Part shown: positions 15,676 to 23,456 of the stretch, piece by piece
Layout: each line of letters begins with the position of its first letter
Numbering within the stretch: position 1 is the stretch's first letter
Virus record (IMG/VR): IMGVR_UViG_3300006919_000188
Location: 1 to 34,942 of that record
Source of the DNA: a virus
Length of the DNA: 34,942 nt
Reading direction: 5' to 3' (one strand)
Position numbers and translations under genes: made by a program
The notes under the pieces: model-generated
What the model was told of the DNA's origin: nothing
The model's input: only the letters and a program-made list of their open reading frames with translations
Databases searched by the model: none

Positions 15676-17765
15676 TTACCCCCTAATATTACCCAACTAG
15701 CTCTTTTTTGACTCCGAGAAACCCACGAAAAACCTTTAGACAACATGTGACTCATGCCCCAACCTAGTTTCTTAGGGCTTAGCTCTTTTAAAAGAATACG
15801 GTTAAGCTCGTTAGCCGACAAAACAACCATGAGCTCAGAGCAGGTGCCCTCCCAACTATCATCTTTTAATGTACGCCGGAACATAGAAAGGAGCTCGATG
15901 ATGTGCGAATACCGACTATCTGCTTTTGCCTGAGACTCTAAGTCAGGGTTCACATAAGCTTTAACCCCAAACCTCACCTCCCGAAGCTCTTCAGGAATGT
16001 CGTAATCCAAAAGCCATCGGGCGAAGGTCGGGAGCTCTTTTTGAACAGTACCCTTAGTCTCCCATTTAAAATTAAACCCGTCGTTACATTTAAATAGCAT
16101 GAGTTTATCTTTGATACTCATGTCTAGATCGGGAAGCAGTCGCATCGAAACCGGGTCATCATTAAGTGTGATGCTTATCCTCCCCCGCCAATAAGCTCTA
16201 CCGGCTTTAAGAAACTTCCCTTTTATTAAAAATGTGTCGTTGGCAATATGCTCCTTCAGCCTGGCCGTGAAAGCGGTGTGCATAGATGTGCTCGCTGTTG
16301 GGGCCTCATCGTCCACTAGCCAAGCACCGAACTCGAAAAGGTGATCGGTCCAATCATCTTTACCGGTCAAATAATCCGAGGCCTTGATTCCACCACCGAA
16401 TAAACCACCTAAAATCACACTGTTATACAGAGTCTTCCCGCAATTAGGAGGACCTACGAGAAAATGCGCATGCCCCCGTTTTGGCTGACCGGCGTATGCA
16501 TTTTTGTAGGCATAGGCCAGCCAAGTCAGTTCGTGTTTCAGTTGTTCGTCTCCCAGCATGTGAGTCATCCATGCGGCAATGGTGGGAAAGCCATCCCCCC
16601 ATTCGCCTGATGAATCAGCAGGAGAAAGTGGTCTAACCCGTGCAGTGTTAAAATACGTGTTATTCTCATGTTTAACGATTCGACTTTTCGTGAAACAAAA
16701 AGGGACGCCTGCCTCCACCCGCTTGCTGATGTTAATCATATGTAACGCTCTTCGAGCCTCGCTTACATTTTCGCTTCTGCCGGGTCGGGAGGTTAAATCA
16801 TGCCGGCATTGAAGGTCGAGAAGGGTATCATCCTTGGAGTTTACTAAAAATCCACCGGTCTCATCCTCAATGAAATAATTCTTCCCGTCGGTCCAATAAT
16901 TCTTAATAGCTTCACCTATTCGACCGACTTCATATTGTCGGACAAATCCCGGGCTTAATATTTCGGCCCATGTATAGAAACCTTTGGGCATGTTAAATAC
17001 CTGCATGCCGGCTTCGCGAACAATAGCGGAATTTACTGTCTTATGATGCCCACCTGGATCCCAATAAGTCGGTCCACGGCTTCCCTCCACAAATTCACCG
17101 GGCCATTCATGATTCGGCCATACTTTTTTAACCTCTTCAAATACAACATCAAGGGGGATGATCGGCCCTTGGCCTGTAAAATCTGAGCTTTTCGATTCCT
17201 CGTACTGCCAGTACTGAAGCAAACTCTCAGAAATTCTAGCTTTAGGGACGACCGGACGCCACCCGTCTCCGTGCAGAAGGTAGTGCTGCTTCTCAAAATT
17301 CCCCATGTCGAAACCACGGGCGATCGCATCACGACCGTCCAGCTTCATTTCTTTAGATAACCTCTTTAAGAATCGAGCATTGCTCTTTGGCCCGTGCATA
17401 AAAATAGGGCTCTCGAAAAACCAAACGGCGTGAATGCCACCACTAAAACTTCGGCTGATGTAATTGACCGGGTATTCGTGATCAATTAAGCGGCGAACAA
17501 TGTCCTCAAACTCATCGTCGTTAAATGTCGCGTCCCAATCCACGCACACGCCATGCAGAAATCTGACAGGGTTCTGTGAGCTAACTCTTTGGTGGGGGTC
17601 AACTCCTTCGGCTGTGCTGTGCGCGCCATATCTTGTGCTCGGTCTCGCCGCCCACTGCTTATACTCGTTCGAGCTGCGAAATTCCGGAAGCTCATAAGAG
17701 AGCTCCCACGGTTTGGTTTTAGTTACCTGACTAGCTGACAGGTTCGGTATCGTAAATAGTTCCAT
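15672..17765 (-). CDS. Primase-helicase (AEP primase plus SF3/D5-like helicase)
   Basis: 697 aa. The N-terminal domain has the archaeo-eukaryotic primase pattern: Asp76 and Asp78 in VCVDWDATF, then the SGGIHAVWFF segment with His112, and HYLLHGDGWRP. The C-terminal domain is a P-loop ATPase with Walker A GPPNCGKT (438-445) and Walker B AWLVDDEA (481-488), as in SF3/D5-type replicative helicases. It would unwind the fork and lay primers for the family A polymerase. It overlaps the nuclease gene downstream by 4 bp and the dNMP kinase upstream by 35 bp. Confidence 0.85.
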   Translation of the reverse strand: MELFTIPNLSASQVTKTKPWELSYELPEFRSSNEYKQWAARPSTRYGAHSTAEGVDPHQRVSSQNPVRFLHGVCVDWDATFNDDEFEDIVRRLIDHEYPVNYISRSFSGGIHAVWFFESPIFMHGPKSNARFLKRLSKEMKLDGRDAIARGFDMGNFEKQHYLLHGDGWRPVVPKARISESLLQYWQYEESKSSDFTGQGPIIPLDVVFEEVKKVWPNHEWPGEFVEGSRGPTYWDPGGHHKTVNSAIVREAGMQVFNMPKGFYTWAEILSPGFVRQYEVGRIGEAIKNYWTDGKNYFIEDETGGFLVNSKDDTLLDLQCRHDLTSRPGRSENVSEARRALHMINISKRVEAGVPFCFTKSRIVKHENNTYFNTARVRPLSPADSSGEWGDGFPTIAAWMTHMLGDEQLKHELTWLAYAYKNAYAGQPKRGHAHFLVGPPNCGKTLYNSVILGGLFGGGIKASDYLTGKDDWTDHLFEFGAWLVDDEAPTASTSMHTAFTARLKEHIANDTFLIKGKFLKAGRAYWRGRISITLNDDPVSMRLLPDLDMSIKDKLMLFKCNDGFNFKWETKGTVQKELPTFARWLLDYDIPEELREVRFGVKAYVNPDLESQAKADSRYSHIIELLSMFRRTLKDDSWEGTCSELMVVLSANELNRILLKELSPKKLGWGMSHMLSKGFSWVSRSQKRASWVILGGK

Positions 17766-18297
17766 AATAAATTAAATCTTCTAATGTTTTAATAGCTGTG
17801 TGCTCCAGATCGGTCACATAACATGATGAATTTCGCAGCTCGCAATCAATCTGCTCAGAATCCAAACCTGACTCGGACACATGTTTGTCTTTTGCCGCGG
17901 CCTCTTCCTGTGCTGGACGATAAACGCGAACTATTTTTCCACCTCTCGCATGAATCATGGCCGCCTCATTCGGGAATCGCACATCATCGATTACATAATT
18001 TTTACCATCCTCTATACGCTTCTCTAAAGCCCTGACCCATATATTCTGCGAGACGAGCTCACGCCCAAACTCAGTCCCCAAAATTTGCATGAGCTCTCGT
18101 GGGCTTTTTCCATACTCATCAAGAGGTATTTCTTTAATCGTGGGATCATTCAGTTCCGCATCCCCCAGACCAAGAACCCTAAGCATGTCCTTGATCGGGG
18201 AAGCGAAACTTAAGATTTCGTAACCCAGACGATCTCTAAAAATATTAGCGACTGATGATTTCCCACATCCTTTTCTTCCGGTTAATCCTATAATCAT
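17731..18297 (-). CDS. Deoxynucleoside monophosphate kinase
   Basis: 188 aa when started at MIIGLTGRKGCGKSS, whose ATG overlaps the polymerase stop (ATGA); a longer upstream frame is unlikely. The P-loop is GRKGCGKS (7-14). FASPIKDMLRVLG and SPRELMQILGTEFGRELV are typical of phage T4 gp1-type dNMP kinases, followed by YVIDDVRFPNEA, which holds the second ATP-site segment. The enzyme turns dNMPs into dNDPs to feed phage DNA synthesis. It sits directly behind the DNA polymerase in the operon. Confidence 0.88.
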   Translation of the reverse strand: MIIGLTGRKGCGKSSVANIFRDRLGYEILSFASPIKDMLRVLGLGDAELNDPTIKEIPLDEYGKSPRELMQILGTEFGRELVSQNIWVRALEKRIEDGKNYVIDDVRFPNEAAMIHARGGKIVRVYRPAQEEAAAKDKHVSESGLDSEQIDCELRNSSCYVTDLEHTAIKTLEDLIYYGTIYDTEPVS

Positions 18298-20189
18298 TTC
18301 GTATACTCCTTTGATATTATTGCCTCTGAAGCCAACGGAACGCGGTCCATCCACTCAGGCGGTTGGCTCATTATTTTCTGAATGGCTGATTTTGACTCTT
18401 CCGCATAAGCCTCATCCACTTCCACGACAACCTCGTCATGAACATGGAGCACTACATCAAAACCCGCATGATCCAAGTTTGTAAGAATTCTTCCGAATGC
18501 ATCACGAGCCAATGCCTGTACCTTATTTTGAAATAGGTTGGCCCCGTACATTTTTACCCTGCGTATAGAACCTTTCTGAGTTGCGCATGTTACGCCGTCA
18601 GGCTCATGTCGGCAGCGATAATATTTTAACTCTCTTCCCGACTCAATCGGTACATTGAAATCCGCTCCTTCTCCAGCGGCTGACTTTAATTGACGGTCGA
18701 GATCTTTCCATTGGCCCACAATCCTTTGGTTTTTATCGCGGAAATCTTGAACCTGGATGAAGGCGTTGACCCATTGCCGACGGTCTTCGGTCGAAAGATT
18801 TGGGTACATAGCACCTTTTGCGGGCTGATAACTGTTCGCGAATTTCTGAAACCTTATCTCATCCTCGCGGCTGAAATCATTATCGAGAATTTGTTGTTGG
18901 CCATAAAGTTTTACAGTCTCCGCAAATTTAAACCAACCACTCCCGTATCCAAGCTGCAGAACACGGACTTTAGCGAGAAGGTAAAGCTCCGGGTCTTCAT
19001 CCTTTAATTTACCTCCGGTCCAGCCCATGGTCTGCCGAGCGTGGGCCTCATACGGGCTCATCCCTTTTCGAATCAAATCTAGAAAGTCGAAATCTCCCGA
19101 TGCAAAAGCAGTAAGCCGAGGCTCGATCTGCGAAAGGTCAGAAATTATTAAGGTTTTACCTTCACCGGCGGATACCATGTTTCGAATATTAACGCCGTAT
19201 TTTGTGTCCCTCGGCATATTCTGAACATTAAACCCCGCGTCTCCACTCCATCTCCCGGTAGCATCTGCACCGAAATATTTAAGGTTATAAGACATCCGAT
19301 CTTCTGTGGTCAGCCTGTCCTTTATAGAGCGTAACCGCTGCAGATGCATATTAATACGATTATGATTTTGCATGGCGGCGACAAAGGTAAGCTTGTCACC
19401 GTGCTCCTTTATCCATTCCGCTAGAGCAGGAGAGTCCTTAGCGAGACTTTTAGGCGGTTCAACCCCTGCCTTTCTACACTCAATCGCCATCGCTTTTTTC
19501 GAATAAACTACATACTCCTTTTTCGTATCGGGATCCACCTCCCCATACCACGGCAACGCTTTCTTTGCCTCGAAAAGGTGCTTTTCTAATTTGTCTATAC
19601 CGTCAGCCAAAGCCCGTTGGTCGATGGGCAAGCCGCGATAGGCCATGGCTCGGGTCATTTCTGAAAGTCTACGCTCGTGCTCGGGCCACTTAGCCCAAAA
19701 CTTTTCCCATATTTGATATGTATACTTAGAGTCATCGAGGGCGTACTGAAGGACCGCTTTGCTTTCGTCCATAGCAATCATGTCAGCCCATGTTTTCCCT
19801 TTCATGTTTGTTCGGACTCCTTTATCCATCTCAACCCCAAGAATCTCTTTAGCTGAACCTTTTAAATTTCTCTGGAACTGAAAATAGACGCACATGTCTG
19901 CAGTGCATATCCATTTAACTTTTATGTCGGGAATAATCCCAAGCTCCTGGCATCGCTCAAAGCATCGTTGGTCGAAGGATGCGTTATGTGCGATGAAGGT
20001 ATACCCATCTAACTTTTCCCAATCTTTAAAATCCTCCGTTCTGCCGACATAAGCTAAATCCGGGCTCCACAAGGAGACAAGATATGCGTCGAATTCCGGA
20101 TGGTGTACATACTGATATGTACTGCTGCCCGCTATCGAATAATCTTTCGAATAGTAGGTCTCAAAATCTAGCGCCAATACTTTATTCAT
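18294..20189 (-). CDS. polA: DNA polymerase, family A, with 3'-5' exonuclease domain
   Basis: 631 aa from the ATG at 20,189 (MNKVLALDFETYYS). A start at 20,267 would read through the hairpin and the ACCACACACC motif and is rejected. Exo I (LDFETYYS, Asp8/Glu10), an Exo II-like IAHNASFD and Exo III (YALDDSKYTY) are present. Polymerase motif A is SDLSQIEPR, motif B lies around LQLGYGSGW, and motif C is VHDEVVVEV. No 5' nuclease domain is present, as in T7-like phage polymerases. The start motif sits 10 bases ahead of the ATG. Confidence 0.93.
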   Translation of the reverse strand: MNKVLALDFETYYSKDYSIAGSSTYQYVHHPEFDAYLVSLWSPDLAYVGRTEDFKDWEKLDGYTFIAHNASFDQRCFERCQELGIIPDIKVKWICTADMCVYFQFQRNLKGSAKEILGVEMDKGVRTNMKGKTWADMIAMDESKAVLQYALDDSKYTYQIWEKFWAKWPEHERRLSEMTRAMAYRGLPIDQRALADGIDKLEKHLFEAKKALPWYGEVDPDTKKEYVVYSKKAMAIECRKAGVEPPKSLAKDSPALAEWIKEHGDKLTFVAAMQNHNRINMHLQRLRSIKDRLTTEDRMSYNLKYFGADATGRWSGDAGFNVQNMPRDTKYGVNIRNMVSAGEGKTLIISDLSQIEPRLTAFASGDFDFLDLIRKGMSPYEAHARQTMGWTGGKLKDEDPELYLLAKVRVLQLGYGSGWFKFAETVKLYGQQQILDNDFSREDEIRFQKFANSYQPAKGAMYPNLSTEDRRQWVNAFIQVQDFRDKNQRIVGQWKDLDRQLKSAAGEGADFNVPIESGRELKYYRCRHEPDGVTCATQKGSIRRVKMYGANLFQNKVQALARDAFGRILTNLDHAGFDVVLHVHDEVVVEVDEAYAEESKSAIQKIMSQPPEWMDRVPLASEAIISKEYTK

Positions 20190-20199
20190 TAATATTTGT

Positions 20200-20210
20200 G
20201 GTGTGTGGTT
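20200..20210 (-). promoter_or_regulatory. ACCACACACC start motif, polymerase gene
   Basis: AACCACACACC on the minus strand, 10 bases before the polymerase ATG. It supports the start at 20,189. Confidence 0.65.
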
Positions 20211-20231
20211 GTAAAATTTATGCGGCGGTCT

Positions 20232-20273
20232 GAGTGGGCACCGAGGAGAAAAAACAAAACTCGGCACCCACTC
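20232..20273. repeat. Inverted repeat between SSB-like gene and polymerase
   Basis: Arms GAGTGGGCACCGAG and CTCGGCACCCACTC are 14 bp with two central mismatches around a 14-base A-rich loop. On the minus-strand transcript the loop is U-rich. It has no U tail, so it may be a partial terminator, processing or stability hairpin that separates the two genes. Confidence 0.5.
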
Positions 20274-20301
20274 TCACACCACATGAACTAATCTAATATG
20301 A

Positions 20302-21012
20302 TCAGCAGAAATCCTTTAGCCATTCGATGAACTTAGGATCATTTTTTGACCCTCTTCGAATCTTAGGAACATGAACGGACTTTCCTCCGAAGGTTGCTTT
20401 CTCTGTATTTAAAAGAAAGCTTCCGGTATTTATCCCGTCGCGATAATACATCCGGGCGGCTGTAAAAATCGGTACCGCAGCACGCTTGTATGCAGTTCCT
20501 TTTATTCTCCAGAGTGCAAATGCGTAATTGTTTCCTTCGTACTCAAAAGGAAACACATCCGGATCATCGCCTTTAATGCAGATCAAAGCATCCGCGATAG
20601 GTAACCAATTAGGTTTCTCACCATTCGGACCCCACTCAAAGCTTCCGCCGATTTCAACGGCTTCGGTCTTTGATACAATTCGTGGAATCTCACCGGAGTC
20701 CCAATCCACATTCTCCTCAAACTGTTTGCCGATACGGCACACGGTGAACTCCACTGGAGTCGGGCCGTCAGATATTAGAGACTCGCCGTCTAAAACGATC
20801 TCCCCCTTTTTATAGTTTTCGGAAAGGTTTCCCATTCCTTGAACGATCTGCAATCTCGGGAATGATATGTCGGATGCGTCCAAATCACCTGTAATACCCG
20901 CGCCGGTTGGTCCCGCCAGAGCACCGGTTGGTGATCCCTCTATGATGTCGCCGGATGCTTCCGCTTCCGCTGTCTTTTCACTTACTTTTTCACTTAATGC
21001 TGTCTTTGCCAT
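20302..21012 (-). CDS. ssDNA-binding-like phage replication protein
   Basis: 236 aa. A disordered Ala/Gly/Glu N-terminus is followed by DASDISFPRLQIVQGMG and NLSENYKKGEIVLDGE, a segment I associate with a common phage replication-region family. The C-terminus has NYAFALWRIKGTAYKR and a final EWLKDFC. Position before the DNA polymerase suggests an SSB-like function. No OB-fold signature is certain. Upstream lies an 80-bp leader with a duplicated 12-bp unit (TTTGTATTGTTG on the plus strand) and a TGTTATACA dyad. It has a weak SD (AGGA). Confidence 0.55.
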   Translation of the reverse strand: MAKTALSEKVSEKTAEAEASGDIIEGSPTGALAGPTGAGITGDLDASDISFPRLQIVQGMGNLSENYKKGEIVLDGESLISDGPTPVEFTVCRIGKQFEENVDWDSGEIPRIVSKTEAVEIGGSFEWGPNGEKPNWLPIADALICIKGDDPDVFPFEYEGNNYAFALWRIKGTAYKRAAVPIFTAARMYYRDGINTGSFLLNTEKATFGGKSVHVPKIRRGSKNDPKFIEWLKDFC

Positions 21013-21072
21013 TTTTATTTTCCTATTTTGTATTGTTGTATTTTGTATTGTTGTTTATCATTTGTCGAATAG

Positions 21073-21081
21073 TGTTATACA
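21073..21081 (-). promoter_or_regulatory. TGTTATACA dyad, site 2
   Basis: Within the inverted repeat AGTGT-TAT-ACACT, 60 bp ahead of the SSB-like gene. On the coding strand it reads TGTATAACA, where TATAAC could be a -10. Confidence 0.5.
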
Positions 21082-21092
21082 CTAAGGACAAA

Positions 21093-21935
21093 TTAAAGAT
21101 TTCGGGATTTCCTTAAATACGGGCTGCGGTCACGCTCCTCTTCAGGAGGTAATACTTCAGCCTCTTCCAGGCTAAGCTCAATAACAGCCCGAGCATTTTT
21201 CTTCTCTCCACGCTCAAGTTTCTCAGCGTACTTTTTCGCTAGTGCTGATACGCTAACTTTACAAGCACCCATAAAATCATCGGGGCTCATGATATGTGAC
21301 ACGGCGTCAAACGCTTCCTGTGCATCCTCAATCCCCATGCTCGCGTTTCTGTAATGCAGATCATAACCTGGAATCTCTACACCTTCTTCAACCGCAAGCT
21401 TTAATGCCTGCTCCTTTGCAGCCGCCTGCCATTTGTCAACAACCTGCGCCACATTTAACATCTTGGACAATACCATTGGATCATCTACTTTTTCCGGGCT
21501 GTAATTGCCCCACAAGCTCATCTCAAAGTCTTCAACGCTGGCACTGTACTTCTTGGCTAACGGAAGCATTTTGTCTGAAAGGGCAGGGCAGGAAAGCTTG
21601 TGCTTACAGTACCTACACCCCTCGGTATTAGGTATCGCTTCTGCGTTCTCAAGCTCTGCCTTTTCTACTATCATGTTTATACGCAACCGGATATCTTCCA
21701 TGTCTGCGCGAGTGTAATCATGAGTTAATACCTCATCACGCCGGGGTATTAGAAAGTGAACCGTGGCCGTCTGTAGCTCCGGGAATTTATCCATAACCCC
21801 CAAAAGATACGCCTGGCCCTGTATGTTCATGTCAGCATCATCGATCTCTCCGATGCCGAATTTAAAATCCACGAGATCAACATGATCTCCCTTAATTATA
21901 ACTCTATCAACTGTTCCAAATATCGTAGTGCTCAT
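21093..21935 (-). CDS. C-terminal part of a split Cas4/RecB-like Fe-S nuclease
   Basis: 280 aa from MSTTIFGTVDRV. It holds the catalytic core of the RecB/Cas4-type PD-(D/E)XK fold: Asp10 in GTVDRV, Asp23-Phe-Lys25 in DLVDFKFG, Gln41 in IQGQAYL. It also holds three of the four iron-sulphur cysteines (Cys107, Cys110, Cys116 in GCRYCKHKLSCPAL). The first cysteine and the 'EEGT..H' motif normally precede this region in the same chain; here they are in the separate gene at 22,076-22,348. The DUF2800-like family acts as a DNA exonuclease. The start overlaps the inserted gene by 29 bp. Confidence 0.78.
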   Translation of the reverse strand: MSTTIFGTVDRVIIKGDHVDLVDFKFGIGEIDDADMNIQGQAYLLGVMDKFPELQTATVHFLIPRRDEVLTHDYTRADMEDIRLRINMIVEKAELENAEAIPNTEGCRYCKHKLSCPALSDKMLPLAKKYSASVEDFEMSLWGNYSPEKVDDPMVLSKMLNVAQVVDKWQAAAKEQALKLAVEEGVEIPGYDLHYRNASMGIEDAQEAFDAVSHIMSPDDFMGACKVSVSALAKKYAEKLERGEKKNARAVIELSLEEAEVLPPEEERDRSPYLRKSRNL

Positions 21936-22089
21936 GCAAAATCCTTTGTAAATTTTTATCCATTTTGAACATGTAGATTGGAATGTTCCCATTCAATGTT
22001 TCCACATGAACCATGCCATCGATCATTATTATCGAGACCCCTTCAACCGGCTCGCTGAAATCCAAAAGCCTTAGCTTATTGTCCGCCAT
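21907..22089 (-). CDS. 60-aa protein inserted between the nuclease halves
   Basis: From MADNKLRLLDF. It overlaps the N-terminal nuclease gene by 14 bp and the C-terminal one by 29 bp, both in other reading frames. No known domain: two short beta segments (GVSIIMIDGMVHVE, NIPIYMF) and a helix (KNLQRILHEHYDIW). It lies exactly where the nuclease is broken, between strand LRVSI and strand FGTVDRV. It could bridge the two halves, regulate them, or be a late passenger. The longer upstream start (22,125) reads into the N-terminal gene and is less likely. Confidence 0.6.
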   Translation of the reverse strand: MADNKLRLLDFSEPVEGVSIIMIDGMVHVETLNGNIPIYMFKMDKNLQRILHEHYDIWNS

Positions 22090-22348
22090 GCCGAATACTG
22101 ACCCGTAATTCTTTATGGATATCATCTGCTACATCCTCCAAAGGTTTAATATAATCCAAGCATGATATAACCAGACGAAGCTGTTCTTCGTTTAACCCGT
22201 CCAGGTTCCCTGTCTCAGCGGCTGTGTGAAGCATGGTGCCTTCCTCCGCGTAAATATTAGTCTCGTTGCTGGACCGGTACGATGGGCAGATCTCCACATA
22301 TTTTAATGTGCTCGGCCCGAGCTCGTGATGTTCTTCCGGGCTACTCAT
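22076..22348 (-). CDS. N-terminal part of a split Cas4/RecB-like Fe-S nuclease
   Basis: 90 aa from MSSPEEHHELGPS; the ATG overlaps the previous stop by 8 bp. ELGPSTLKYVEICPSYR with Cys21 and AEEGTMLH with His41 are the usual N-terminal motifs of DUF2800/Cas4-like nucleases: the first iron-sulphur cysteine and motif I histidine. The chain then stops after HKELRVSI-RHGGQ, before the catalytic Asp and DxK, which are in the gene at 21,093. It is useless alone and probably assembles with that protein. Confidence 0.75.
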   Translation of the reverse strand: MSSPEEHHELGPSTLKYVEICPSYRSSNETNIYAEEGTMLHTAAETGNLDGLNEEQLRLVISCLDYIKPLEDVADDIHKELRVSIRHGGQ

Positions 22349-22568
22349 CGTAATTATCAAATTCAGATGTTTTCGGTTTCTCATCAGTTTGGCTAAACGC
22401 TTCGCTGATACCCCAATCATCAGGCAGCATGTGCTGATCCGCATTGACCGGGTGAAAACCCGCAGAAACAACCAAGCCCTTCAACGCAATCATTATACGA
22501 TCAAGGCTTGAGTCTTCCGGTATGGAGGCACTCACCTCATTGCCGTATTGCTTAATACTAATTTCCAT
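22341..22568 (-). CDS. Conserved small phage protein, unknown function
   Basis: 75 aa from MEISIKQYGNEVSASIPED; an in-frame ATG one codon earlier is equally possible. The order 'beta strand, SSLDRIMIALKGLVVSAGF, acidic tail' is a pattern I know from phage replication operons, without a known role. It overlaps its neighbours on both sides (11 and 8 bp), so it is translated as part of a tight chain. Confidence 0.65.
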   Translation of the reverse strand: MEISIKQYGNEVSASIPEDSSLDRIMIALKGLVVSAGFHPVNADQHMLPDDWGISEAFSQTDEKPKTSEFDNYDE

Positions 22569-22791
22569 CATCTCCCTCGGCATCCGTACCATCTTTTTTA
22601 TCCTCCTCGTCTAATTTTTTTATGTAATTATTTAAACCCTCACGGATCGCGATATTTACAAAGTCCTCGTCTGTCGCAATATCCCGGCCCCAATCCGTCA
22701 GCATTTTAAAAGTGTCATCCTCCATCGCCAAATCCAACTCGGAGTACACCACATCCCGAAACTCTAAGAGTTTAATTATCGGTAGATCCAT
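22558..22791 (-). CDS. Hypothetical acidic protein, 77 aa
   Basis: Overlaps the upstream gene by 20 bp and the downstream one by 11 bp. The N-terminal helix (LPIIKLLEFRDVVYSEL) and a second helix (FVNIAIREGLNNYIKK) precede a very acidic tail (DEEDKKDGTDAEGDD). Not recognised. Possibly a DNA-mimic-like or partner protein, by charge alone. Confidence 0.6.
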   Translation of the reverse strand: MDLPIIKLLEFRDVVYSELDLAMEDDTFKMLTDWGRDIATDEDFVNIAIREGLNNYIKKLDEEDKKDGTDAEGDDGN

Positions 22792-23065
22792 CGTCGATCG
22801 CTCTCGCTAACAGGATTAACATTTTGTGGACATTCGCGATCTCCGCCTGCAAGGCATGAATCTGAAACTCTTGGAAAGCGAAGTAAGTAACCAAAGAATC
22901 ACGGTCTTTTGTATCCTCTTCGTGCTTTAACATTTCTACTACTCGCTCACGAATCTCTTCGAGCTGAGCAGACGCTTCCTCGGGCAAATCGTCCAAGGTA
23001 TCTAGGGTTTGAAACTTCTCCCTGCTTAATTCAGGGTCGGGCTCATAATCTGGATTGAATCTCAT
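22772..23065 (-). CDS. Hypothetical helical protein, 97 aa
   Basis: First gene of the operon that runs to the split nuclease. A proline-acid N-terminus (NPDYEPDPEL) is followed by two long helices (EEASAQLEEIRERVVEML and VTYFAFQEFQIHALQAEI), probably a coiled coil. It is preceded by the ACCACACACC motif 18 bases before the ATG and by a perfect 20-bp palindrome at 23,105. No family is recognised. Confidence 0.62.
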   Translation of the reverse strand: MRFNPDYEPDPELSREKFQTLDTLDDLPEEASAQLEEIRERVVEMLKHEEDTKDRDSLVTYFAFQEFQIHALQAEIANVHKMLILLARAIDDGSTDN

Positions 23066-23083
23066 ATTTATTCAGTTTTAGGT

Positions 23084-23094
23084 GGTGTGTGGTT
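23084..23094 (-). promoter_or_regulatory. ACCACACACC start motif, operon leader
   Basis: AACCACACACC, 18 bases before the ATG at 23,065, just downstream of the palindrome at 23,105-23,124. Confidence 0.6.
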
Positions 23095-23104
23095 TGTAAT
23101 AAAG

Positions 23105-23124
23105 TGTTATACTAATGTATAACA
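23105..23124 (-). promoter_or_regulatory. TGTTATACA dyad, site 3: 20-bp palindrome
   Basis: TGTTATAC-TAAT-GTATAACA is a perfect inverted repeat upstream of the operon starting at 23,065. It contains the dyad in both orientations, so it is the best candidate operator of the set. TATAAC could be the -10. Confidence 0.6.
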
Positions 23125-23132
23125 AAAATCAA

Positions 23133-23267
23133 TTATAAAAAAGGTCTCATATGTAAAGTTTCCTCAGAAGGCGCTTTTTTACAAGCTTTCCGGTCATAAG
23201 TTTTTTTCATTAGCCGACGGACCAAGGTCAAGGGTCGGAGGATTATAGCTATTATTTTTGTTTTCAT
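23133..23267 (-). CDS. Possible 44-aa basic membrane-type peptide
   Basis: Reads MKTKIIAIILRPLTLVRRL and onward, with a short hydrophobic start and a basic body (LMKKTYDRKACKKAP). It begins 7 bp after the tRNA-Thr and ends before the palindrome at 23,105. It has no SD sequence, no start motif and no family. It could be a real peptide or chance; it otherwise fills the gap between the tRNAs and the next operon. Confidence 0.3.
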   Translation of the reverse strand: MKTKIIAIILRPLTLVRRLMKKTYDRKACKKAPSEETLHMRPFL

Positions 23268-23273
23268 ATTAAA

Positions 23274-23349
<76 letters not shown>

Positions 23350-23357
23350 GAATAAAA

Positions 23358-23433
23358 TGGTGGAGCCGGACGGGATCGAACCGACGACCTCCTGAATGCA
23401 AATCAGGCGCTCTTCCAACTGAGCTACGGCCCC
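23358..23433 (-). tRNA. tRNA-Ala (anticodon TGC)
   Basis: 76 nt with the CCA encoded. Acceptor GGGGCCG/CGGCTCC with one G-U pair, anticodon stem CCTGA/TCAGG with loop TTTGCAT, T-loop TTCGATC. It lies 8 bp from tRNA-Thr and 23 bp behind the helicase stop, so it is probably processed from the helicase transcript. Confidence 0.95.
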
Positions 23434-23456
23434 GTGAATTTTCATGTAACATTTTG

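Noticed and set aside
18294-20267. Longer polymerase start at 20,267
   Set aside because: The extra 26 residues (SPRCPLRPPHKF...) come from the hairpin and the start motif, while MNKVLALDFE fits family A exonuclease N-termini.
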